Assembly: GCA_002340325.1 (NCBI GenBank)
Contig: DDLV01000073.1
Span: forward strand, 1-18,881
Source of the DNA: Glaciecola sp. UBA2563
GTDB taxonomy: Bacteria; Pseudomonadota; Gammaproteobacteria; Enterobacterales; Alteromonadaceae
DNA length: 18,881 nucleotides
Reading direction: 5' to 3'
Shown: in pieces, positions 7,724 through 12,987 of the stretch
Layout of the letters: each line of letters starts with the position of its first letter
How positions within the stretch are numbered: the stretch's first letter is position 1
Made by a program: the position numbers and the translations under genes
The notes under the pieces: model-generated
Told to the model about the DNA's origin: nothing
Database searches by the model: none
What the model saw: only the letters and a program-made list of their open reading frames with translations

Positions 7724-8137
7724 TTAATATGTCATGCATGCCGCATTGATACATCCAACCGCAACGTTAGTTGCACCGAGAACAATACCTGCGCTTACTT
7801 CATTACCCTCTATACGCGATGTTATTTTCGGCATAAATATGAAACGAACTAGACTGAATGCCAAAACTTGTGCAAGTAATGCGATGACTCCCCAAATCGC
7901 AAAATCGATAAGGTCAGCTGAGTTACTTACAGCACCTGCCAGAGCTATGGCGAAACCTATAATGGCGCCACCAAATCCAACAGCAGCAGCAGTATTTTGT
8001 TCTTCTTTAATCAGCTCCCATTCAGCATGAGGAGTTGCGAACGTATACAGTGTTTTAAATATGACCAAAAACACAATTGAAATACCAAAATACAAGGCAA
8101 AATTTAGAATACCTGCCAACAAGTTATAGTCTTCCAT
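7724..8137 (-). CDS. yjfL: DUF350 inner-membrane protein (YjfL-like)
   Basis: This is a four-helix membrane protein of the DUF350 (YjfL) family, function unknown. Predicted transmembrane segments lie at about residues 8-31, 48-70, 74-98 and 111-133. The second contains a glycine-rich stretch GFGGAIIGFAIALAGAV typical of the family, preceded by the acidic KEEQNTAAA. Length 137 aa is normal. It lies fourth in the operon, 61 nt after the DUF2491 gene and 13 nt before the DUF1190 gene. A purine-rich AGAGAG precedes the ATG. Its neighbours suggest it works at the inner membrane with the PspA-like protein; this is inference. Confidence 0.93.
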   Translation of the reverse strand: MEDYNLLAGILNFALYFGISIVFLVIFKTLYTFATPHAEWELIKEEQNTAAAVGFGGAIIGFAIALAGAVSNSADLIDFAIWGVIALLAQVLAFSLVRFIFMPKITSRIEGNEVSAGIVLGATNVAVGCINAACMTY

Positions 8138-8198
8138 ATAGCTCTCTTTTTAAATTGGGTGGTTATTTTTGGATGTTAAATTTTAACGTTTATCGGAT

Positions 8199-8840
8199 TT
8201 AACCATTTACACGTATTTGAGTCGGAGATATTTTTACACCTGTACTAATTACCAGGCACTGTTCCAACTGTTCGTTGTCATTTACTGTTTCTTCTGCTGA
8301 TAAGTATAGCTGTTCAAATGAGCCATCAGTCAACTCTCGTTCAAAAAGCATTACAAACTGGTCGGTTTCTGATACGTCATTTGACTCGTCGTATGTTTTT
8401 TCTTGCATCGCAACTGGTGCGTGGTAATCACTGGTACTTGTCCATACTCTTTGATAAGTATTGCCTTCAAGCGTGTAAGTAGGTGTGCCAATCTCAGTGT
8501 CTAAAATTCGTCGCCACTTGTGTTGGTCGACGTGGAGTGTATCGTAATAATGAAAAAGCGTGACGTCGACAATATTTTCCTCTCCAGCGCCACCTTCACA
8601 CACCACCTGAAGCCATGCTTCATCATCGGTGTAGAATCTAAACAAAGTTGTTGAACCTAAATCAACCTCGCCAGCGGCTTGAATCAGTTGAGTATCGGCC
8701 ACGCTGCTAATGGTTAGTTCACTTAAAATAAGTTGAAAAGACAGCATATCTATGTCGAAACTCGAACCTACACATAGCCCCATTATGTTAGGCTTATCAA
8801 TAGTGGGCGTTGTAGTTTTTTTCTTAAACAGGCCAAACAT
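8199..8840 (-). CDS. yjfK: DUF2491 family protein (YjfK-like)
   Basis: This protein is of the DUF2491 (YjfK) type and of unknown function. It is predicted soluble: there is no signal peptide or membrane helix, and it begins with a short basic stretch MFGLFKKK. The body is acidic and beta-rich, with recognisable segments LGSTTLFRFYTDDEAWLQV, DVTLFHYYDTLHVD and a YQRVWTS strand. Length 213 aa is as expected. Translation initiation is well supported: AGGAG at 8847-8851 lies 6 nt before ATG. The 155-nt gap to the upstream pspA-like gene holds a hairpin, a -10-like hexamer and a second dyad, so this gene may be expressed partly independently of the first two. Confidence 0.91.
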   Translation of the reverse strand: MFGLFKKKTTTPTIDKPNIMGLCVGSSFDIDMLSFQLILSELTISSVADTQLIQAAGEVDLGSTTLFRFYTDDEAWLQVVCEGGAGEENIVDVTLFHYYDTLHVDQHKWRRILDTEIGTPTYTLEGNTYQRVWTSTSDYHAPVAMQEKTYDESNDVSETDQFVMLFERELTDGSFEQLYLSAEETVNDNEQLEQCLVISTGVKISPTQIRVNG

Positions 8841-8863
8841 TTGGTTCTCCTGGTCAAAAGAAA

Positions 8864-8889
8864 CGCTTAAACAATCGTTCGTTTAAGTG
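8864..8889. repeat. Operator-like dyad upstream of yjfK
   Basis: CGCTTAAAC (8864-8872) and GTTTAAGTG (8881-8889) are 9-bp inverted arms with one G-T position and an 8-nt centre. The dyad sits immediately downstream of a TATAAT hexamer on the minus strand and about 13 nt upstream of the yjfK Shine-Dalgarno. It could be an operator or a leader hairpin. Confidence 0.45.
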
Positions 8890-8895
8890 ATTATA
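8890..8895 (-). promoter_or_regulatory. Possible internal promoter -10 box for yjfK
   Basis: The minus strand reads TATAAT, a consensus -10 hexamer, just downstream of the 8925-8955 hairpin and about 50 nt upstream of yjfK. No convincing -35 hexamer is found at 16-18 nt spacing, so activity is uncertain and might need an activator. Confidence 0.3.
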
Positions 8896-8924
8896 AATAA
8901 GAATAACACCTGCTTGATAAAAGT

Positions 8925-8955
8925 ATAGGGGCATCAGCAACCCTGATACCCCTAT
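8925..8955 (-). terminator. Attenuator or processing hairpin between yjfJ and yjfK
   Basis: Arms of 13 nt (8925-8937 and 8943-8955) flank a 5-nt loop. In minus-strand RNA all 13 positions pair, one as a U-G wobble; in plus-strand RNA that position would be a C-A mismatch. The stem is followed on the minus strand by ACTTTTATC, a short and interrupted U-tract. It lies 40 nt after the pspA-like stop and before yjfK, so it probably reduces read-through or stabilises the yjfIJ message. Confidence 0.65.
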
Positions 8956-8995
8956 TACTTATCCGCTCAATTATCCATGTGAATTGGACATCAAA

Positions 8996-9676
8996 TTACG
9001 ATTTTTTTGACGCCAGTAACTTTGCTAGCATATCTTCGTTTGAACCAGTTGAGCCACTTGCCTTACGCAATTTAGCATCCAAGTCATTACCTGTTTCTAG
9101 TTCCGCTAATTCAGAGGCAGCGTCGATAGCCGCATCTTTTTCAGCTTGCTTTTGTTTAATTCGGTCAAGGCTATCCAACGCTGTTTTTACTTTGCTGTTA
9201 CCTCCATCAAAGTGCGTTGATGCAGCAACCTGTGCTTTTTGCACAGCTTCTGTCGCTTTCACTTGATCAACTTGTTGTTCTAACATACGCAGGTTGTTTT
9301 TAGCTGATGATAAATTTGACTTTAGCGTCGATTCATTTTTTAAATAGCTATCAAGAATATTTTGTTCCCCTGATTTTAGCTGTTCTAACTCGTTGACTCT
9401 TTCTGCGCACTCCAATGCCAGTTCTCGGTTGCTCTCGGCGTGATCTATTGCGCTTTGTGTATACTTTGCAATGTCAGCATTCAACGAATCCACTTTGTTT
9501 TGCGACATCTTTCGTTTTGCTGCAATTTGATGAAGACTTTGCCCACACTTTTGGATTTCTACTTTTGCTTCTCGGATTTGTTGATCCAAAATAGTCAGAG
9601 CTTGAGAATCCGCAGCATCTTCAAGCGCTTTGTTAGTGTGGCCTTTCAGTGCCGACCATAATCTACCTAAACTCAT
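8996..9676 (-). CDS. yjfJ: PspA/IM30-family protein (YjfJ-like)
   Basis: This is a PspA/IM30/Vipp1-family membrane-associated coiled-coil protein of 226 aa. Family members bind stressed inner membranes and assemble into ESCRT-III-like rods or rings. The N-terminal segment MSLGRLWSALKGHTNKALED resembles the amphipathic helix plus the start of the first long helix. The remainder is almost wholly helical coiled coil to about residue 190 (DQQIREAKVEI, NELEQLKSGEQ, LRMLEQQVDQVKATEAVQ), ending in a short tail. Gene order points to the YjfJ subgroup rather than classical PspA; no pspF, pspB or pspC is seen here. AGGAG at 9684-9688 lies 7 nt before ATG, and the yjfI stop is only 17 nt upstream. Confidence 0.93.
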   Translation of the reverse strand: MSLGRLWSALKGHTNKALEDAADSQALTILDQQIREAKVEIQKCGQSLHQIAAKRKMSQNKVDSLNADIAKYTQSAIDHAESNRELALECAERVNELEQLKSGEQNILDSYLKNESTLKSNLSSAKNNLRMLEQQVDQVKATEAVQKAQVAASTHFDGGNSKVKTALDSLDRIKQKQAEKDAAIDAASELAELETGNDLDAKLRKASGSTGSNEDMLAKLLASKKS

Positions 9677-9693
9677 ATTTTTGCTCCTACTAT

Positions 9694-10083
9694 CTATTGT
9701 AAATGTTCAGAATATAATTCGAGAAACTCTGGTACGTTCATAAACAGAGTCTCTACCTCTTCCACAATCACTTCATCTTTACTGTCGACCGACAACGCGC
9801 CAAATGCGACGTAATACTCTTCACCTGCTATTGCCGAAACAGCCAGTGTCGACAACGGTACAAACCAATGCGTGCGCAAAATTTCCGCGTCTAGAGCCGC
9901 TGTGTCTTTGACTGCATTGGAGGGAAACAATATCGTCTCAACGATGATTTGCTTTTCACCTACAACCAAAAAAGCATCAACCCCTTCATCGTTAGAGATA
10001 TTGATAACATCTCCCTGCATCTCAGCGGTGAAGTTAATTTGCTCATTCATTAGCGAAAGTATCTGTTCGCGTTTTGTCGTCAT
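9694..10083 (-). CDS. yjfI: DUF2170 family protein (YjfI-like)
   Basis: This is a small acidic soluble protein of the DUF2170 (YjfI) family, function unknown. Recognisable stretches are DVINISNDEGVDAFLVV, a hydrophobic core EKQIIVETILFPS, RTHWFVPLSTLAVSAI and a C-terminal EVIVEEVETLFMNVPEFLELY. The frame is open to an ATG at 10095, but that codon follows a palindrome and has no ribosome-binding site. The ATG at 10083 has GGAG (10090-10093) 6 nt upstream and is the preferred start, giving 129 aa. It is the first gene of the yjfIJKLMC-like operon, with a credible sigma-70-type promoter about 50-75 nt upstream. Confidence 0.9.
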   Translation of the reverse strand: MTTKREQILSLMNEQINFTAEMQGDVINISNDEGVDAFLVVGEKQIIVETILFPSNAVKDTAALDAEILRTHWFVPLSTLAVSAIAGEEYYVAFGALSVDSKDEVIVEEVETLFMNVPEFLELYSEHLQ

Positions 10084-10096
10084 TTTGATCTCCATT

Positions 10097-10115
10097 AAAA
10101 AGTACAGTACTTTTT
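10097..10115. promoter_or_regulatory. 19-bp perfect palindrome at the start of the yjf transcript
   Basis: AAAAAGTACAGTACTTTTT has 9-bp perfect arms around one central base. It begins about 10 nt downstream of the predicted yjfI transcription start and ends just before its Shine-Dalgarno. This position fits a roadblock operator. In RNA it could form an 8-bp hairpin with a CUG loop. Confidence 0.6.
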
Positions 10116-10130
10116 GTTTGTGACGGAAAG

Positions 10131-10159
10131 ATAGTAGTTAAAAAATCTAGCAATTGCAA
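10131..10159 (-). promoter_or_regulatory. Predicted sigma-70-type promoter of the yjf operon
   Basis: On the minus strand, TTGCAA (10159-10154) and TACTAT (10136-10131) are separated by exactly 17 nt; each matches consensus at four of six positions. Transcription would start near 10124, giving a leader of about 40 nt before the preferred yjfI ATG. The -35 box overlaps the operator-like dyad at 10154-10173. Confidence 0.55.
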
Positions 10160-10173
10160 CATATATATTGCAA
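10154..10173. promoter_or_regulatory. Operator-like dyad, copy 1
   Basis: TTGCAACATATATATTGCAA is an almost perfect 20-bp palindrome (9 of 10 base pairs) that overlaps the -35 box of the yjf promoter. Its inner 16 bp (10156-10171) match those of the dyad at 10196-10211 at 12 of 16 positions. Confidence 0.55.
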
Positions 10174-10194
10174 AAATATAAAATAAATGGCTAA

Positions 10195-10212
10195 AGCAGT
10201 GTATACATTGCT
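10195..10212. promoter_or_regulatory. Operator-like dyad, copy 2
   Basis: AGCAGTGTATACATTGCT is an 18-bp palindrome with a single mismatched pair. It lies between the two divergent promoters, exactly 40 bp from copy 1, and 8 nt before the -35 box of the rightward promoter. The core TGTATACA resembles sites of some GntR-type regulators, but that similarity is too short to name the factor. Confidence 0.55.
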
Positions 10213-10219
10213 AATTTGA

Positions 10220-10247
10220 TTGATTTGATTTTATAAGTGCCTATACT
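10220..10247 (+). promoter_or_regulatory. Predicted promoter of the DUF6471-like gene
   Basis: TTGATT (10220-10225) and TATACT (10242-10247, five of six consensus bases) are spaced 16 nt apart. Transcription would start near 10254, about 30 nt before ATG 10284. Confidence 0.5.
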
Positions 10248-10283
10248 GCCTATTAAGGCAATCCTCACTCTAATCAATATCTG

Positions 10284-10568
10284 ATGCACAACGATAAACA
10301 TGCTCAAGTTAATATAAGTGTGAATAACAAGAAGTCAATTTTGCCATATGCAAAAGGCGCAAGTTTGCACATAAAGAAGTTAATGGTTGAATATGAGATC
10401 ACATATGATGATCTTGTCAATCGATTGGAAGCTCGTGGCGTTGTTTTAAGTTCAAGTAATCTCCGTAATAAAGTGTCCGGTAACGCCCTCTCTTGCGGAC
10501 TTTTTTTTCTTATTGTGGAAATTATCACTGGACAGATGGATGTCACCATTACGTTTAAAGGAAAATAA
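10284..10568 (+). CDS. Small DUF6471-like protein, possible DNA-binding regulator
   Basis: This encodes a 94-aa basic protein of uncertain function. After a polar N-terminus (about residues 1-25) comes a helical region, LHIKKLMVEYEITYDDLVNR, then LEARGVVLSSSNLRNKVSGN and a hydrophobic helix GLFFLIVEIITGQ. This pattern (a helix like those in helix-turn-helix proteins, then the SNLRNK motif) is like DUF6471 proteins, small domains thought to be HTH-like. The start has no Shine-Dalgarno; ATG 10383 with AGAAG upstream is an alternative but would cut into the domain. It diverges from the yjf operon across a region rich in dyads, so a local regulatory role is plausible. Convergent acpH ends 33 nt downstream. 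Confidence 0.65.
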   Translation: MHNDKHAQVNISVNNKKSILPYAKGASLHIKKLMVEYEITYDDLVNRLEARGVVLSSSNLRNKVSGNALSCGLFFLIVEIITGQMDVTITFKGK

Positions 10569-10601
10569 CCCGAGATAACGATGAGTTTTTTAATTGCTCC
10601 A

Positions 10602-11195
10602 TTAATTGTGCAGGTCTGCTTTTACTATGCCTGTTGAATAATCTAGCACCATTGGATACAAATCTAAAAACACGGTCAATAAACTTTCGCGATAGACATT
10701 AATGAAATCAACAGCTTCGCTTGCAAAACTCACTTTGTTTTTGAGTCTTGTCTCGATGTGAGAAAACGCTTGTTGGTAACCTTCAACGTCATGGTATGTG
10801 TGCAGCCATTTGTGCCGTAAAAGTCCAGTCTGCACTCGCGTAAATCTGCCTGTTGCAAATTGAGTGACGGCGAGTTCCGCGTAGAACTTTCCCATGATGG
10901 CTTCAAAGCTTTCAGAACTGAAATGATCCCAGTGTTTACACAATAAATGGTCAAAATAAACATCTAAAATTACGCCCGACATTCTTCTAATATTTGGTGG
11001 AAACATCTTTCGTGTTTTTACAGAAATCTCGTGATTATCGGTGAAGCTGTCTATCTTTCGATGAAGCTTTACTCCTTGTCTCAGTTGAGGTGGTAAATGC
11101 GACAGGTCGCTGCCTTTTACAAAATCGCCAAGAAAGTTACCTACCAGACTGGTATTTGTTGCGTGGGCAAGATGAATATGTGCAATGTAGTTCAT
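10602..11195 (-). CDS. acpH: Acyl carrier protein phosphodiesterase AcpH
   Basis: AcpH is predicted to hydrolyse holo-ACP, releasing 4'-phosphopantetheine and apo-ACP, in the cytoplasm. The N-terminus MNYIAHIHLAHATNTSLVGN is the family signature. It is followed by LGDFVKGSD (about residues 22-30), GVKLHRKIDSFTDNHE (about 41-56) with the conserved His and Asp residues of the HD-like active site, and VILDVYFDHLLCKHW (about 75-89). Length 197 aa is normal. It lies downstream of argR on the same strand, 96 nt apart, and may or may not be cotranscribed. No good Shine-Dalgarno is visible before ATG 11195, though homology supports this start. Confidence 0.94.
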   Translation of the reverse strand: MNYIAHIHLAHATNTSLVGNFLGDFVKGSDLSHLPPQLRQGVKLHRKIDSFTDNHEISVKTRKMFPPNIRRMSGVILDVYFDHLLCKHWDHFSSESFEAIMGKFYAELAVTQFATGRFTRVQTGLLRHKWLHTYHDVEGYQQAFSHIETRLKNKVSFASEAVDFINVYRESLLTVFLDLYPMVLDYSTGIVKADLHN

Positions 11196-11291
11196 TATGG
11201 GGATGCTAGGCTTTCAAAATCATTGGTTGACGCTTTGGGATGATTGTTAGACGACTGTGTGACATGAACTACGCAAAACATTCAACACTGG

Positions 11292-11756
11292 TTATACATT
11301 GTCGAATAACGCAATGACTTTTAGTCGGAGCTCTTCTATTTCTTCAATATTTTCCGGCGCGATAAAAATGGTGTCGTCACCGGCAATGGTGCCTAACACG
11401 CCGTCTGCTCGGCCCAATGAATCCAATAATCGAGCAATCAACTGCGCTGCACCCGGACTTGTTCGAATAATCAGCATTACATTGTTATGAACAACATCTA
11501 AAACCAATTGTTTGAGCGGGCTCTTCGCAGTTGGCATGCCCAATTCAGGTGGCAAACAGTACACCATATCACCGCGTGCGTCGCGTGTCCTAACCGCGCC
11601 AAACTTACTTAACAGTCTTGACACCTTGGACTGACTTATACTGGTAAAGCCCTGAGACTTCAGCGCATCAACGATGTCGACTTGAGAACCATAGCTTTCG
11701 GATTTGAGCATCTCTTTGAAAGACTTGATAAGTTCGTCTTGTTTGCTCGCAGGCAT
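11292..11756 (-). CDS. argR: Arginine repressor ArgR
   Basis: ArgR is the hexameric arginine-dependent repressor of arginine biosynthesis and a co-factor in cer-type recombination. The N-terminal winged-helix DNA-binding domain spans about residues 1-75 and shows the recognition segment SISQSKVSRLLSKFGAVRTR and then MVYCLPPE. The C-terminal oligomerisation and arginine-binding domain (about 82-154) includes TSPGAAQLIARLLDS and the signature GTIAGDDTIFIAP, with the Asp pair that contacts arginine. Length 154 aa is close to E. coli's 156. It is divergent from mdh, the classical gammaproteobacterial arrangement. I could not find a convincing ARG box pair in the 200-nt intergenic region. Confidence 0.97.
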   Translation of the reverse strand: MPASKQDELIKSFKEMLKSESYGSQVDIVDALKSQGFTSISQSKVSRLLSKFGAVRTRDARGDMVYCLPPELGMPTAKSPLKQLVLDVVHNNVMLIIRTSPGAAQLIARLLDSLGRADGVLGTIAGDDTIFIAPENIEEIEELRLKVIALFDNV

Positions 11757-11956
11757 TTGATGACCATTTGTGAGTTGAGGATGATATTATTGTGCATCAA
11801 GGTTATTCGTTAAGCAATTGATGTAACTGTTTTAATTTGGTAAACAGTATCTATTAAAATAGTTAAATCAGACCATCGTGTAATTGAGCTTGATGATAAG
11901 ATCGTATACCCTCACGCCTCAAATTTCTTTCCATTAAAATTTTCGGAGATATCAAT

Positions 11957-12895
11957 ATGAAAGTAGCCGTACTAGGCGCCGCAGGCGGTATCGGTCAAGC
12001 GTTATCCCTTTTACTCAAGCTCAACTTACCAGCGGGTTCTGATTTGTCATTATATGATGTCGCACCGGTGGTTCCAGGCGTAGCCGTTGACCTTAGTCAT
12101 ATTCCGACTGACGTAACTGTAGCGGGCTATGGTAAAGATGAGTTAGCGGATGCTTTAACAGGCTGTGATGTTGTATTGATTCCTGCCGGTGTTCCACGCA
12201 AACCCGGTATGGATCGCTCCGACTTGTTCAACATTAATGCGGGCATTGTCAAGAATCTCGTAGAAGCGTGCGGAGACAACTGTCCAGAAGCTTGTATAGC
12301 TATTATAACTAACCCAGTAAATACCACGGTTGCTATTGCTGCAGAAGCATTAAAAGCAAAAGGCGTTTACAACAAGAACAAGCTGTTCGGTGTTACGACG
12401 CTTGACGTGATCCGTTCAGAGACGTTCGTTGCGCAACTTAAAGGCAAGAGTACAAGTGAAGTTGTTGTGCCTGTTATAGGTGGCCATTCTGGTACTACGA
12501 TTCTTCCTTTATTATCGCAAGTAGAAGGTGTTTCTTTCAGTGATGAAGAAGTGGCAGCCTTGACCACTCGCATTCAAAACGCAGGTACTGAAGTTGTTGA
12601 AGCCAAAGCAGGAGGAGGTTCTGCGACGCTTTCAATGGGACAAGCGGCAGCACGATTCTGTTTCTCATTAGTGAAAGCGTTAAGCGGAGAAGACGTCACT
12701 GAATATGCGTATGTGCAAGTCGATGGTTCCGAAGATGCTGCGTTCTTTGCTCACCCTGTAAAACTTGGTACAAGTGGTGTAGAAGAAATTTTACCGTATG
12801 GTGAACTTAGTGCGTTTGAGCAAAAGGCTAAAGAAGACATGCTTGAAGGTTTGCGTGGCGATATCCAGCTTGGCGTTGACTTCGTAAACGGATAA
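11957..12895 (+). CDS. mdh: Malate dehydrogenase (NAD)
   Basis: This enzyme oxidises (S)-malate to oxaloacetate with NAD in the TCA cycle. At 312 aa it is collinear with E. coli Mdh. The Rossmann motif GAAGGIG is at residues 7-13. Substrate-binding R81 and R87 lie in VPRKPGMDRSDLFNINAGI, N119 in TNPVNTT, D150 and R153 in TLDVIRSETFV, and catalytic H177 in GGHSG, all at the same numbering as the E. coli enzyme. Start support: GGAG at 11945-11948 lies 8 nt before ATG. The gene is divergent from argR and convergent with ppc, sharing the terminator at 12932-12965. Its product and that of ppc both set the oxaloacetate pool. Confidence 0.98.
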   Translation: MKVAVLGAAGGIGQALSLLLKLNLPAGSDLSLYDVAPVVPGVAVDLSHIPTDVTVAGYGKDELADALTGCDVVLIPAGVPRKPGMDRSDLFNINAGIVKNLVEACGDNCPEACIAIITNPVNTTVAIAAEALKAKGVYNKNKLFGVTTLDVIRSETFVAQLKGKSTSEVVVPVIGGHSGTTILPLLSQVEGVSFSDEEVAALTTRIQNAGTEVVEAKAGGGSATLSMGQAAARFCFSLVKALSGEDVTEYAYVQVDGSEDAAFFAHPVKLGTSGVEEILPYGELSAFEQKAKEDMLEGLRGDIQLGVDFVNG

Positions 12896-12931
12896 TTTCA
12901 TATTTCCCTGTAAATTATTCGATTAACATTG

Positions 12932-12965
12932 AAAAGCCCCTCAGTTTTTTTGAGAGGCTTTTTTT
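12932..12965. terminator. Bidirectional terminator between mdh and ppc
   Basis: AAAAGCCCCTCA (12932-12943) and TGAGAGGCTTTT (12951-12962) form a 12-position stem with one C-A mismatch in plus-strand RNA (a G-U pair in minus-strand RNA), a 7-nt loop, and a run of T after the stem on the plus strand. On the minus strand the stem also ends in U residues. It serves the convergent mdh and ppc genes. Confidence 0.85.
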
Positions 12966-12987
12966 GTATCTGTGGTATTTCGAATTG

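Noticed and set aside
8175..8187. GTTAAATTTTAAC palindrome between yjfK and yjfL
   Set aside because: It is short, AT-only except at its ends, and lies inside the operon; no support beyond chance.
8996..9676. Classical phage-shock psp operon
   Set aside because: The gene is PspA-family, but pspB, pspC and the activator pspF are absent and no sigma-54 promoter (GG-N10-GC) was found upstream; gene order fits yjfJ.
10097..10115. LexA (SOS) box
   Set aside because: The palindrome contains TACAGTA but lacks the CTGT-N8-ACAG arrangement of a LexA site.
11757..11956. ARG boxes or an ArcA site between argR and mdh
   Set aside because: Partial matches such as TTATTCGT and AGTTAAAT occur, but no pair with correct spacing for ARG boxes and no adequate ArcA direct repeat could be found.
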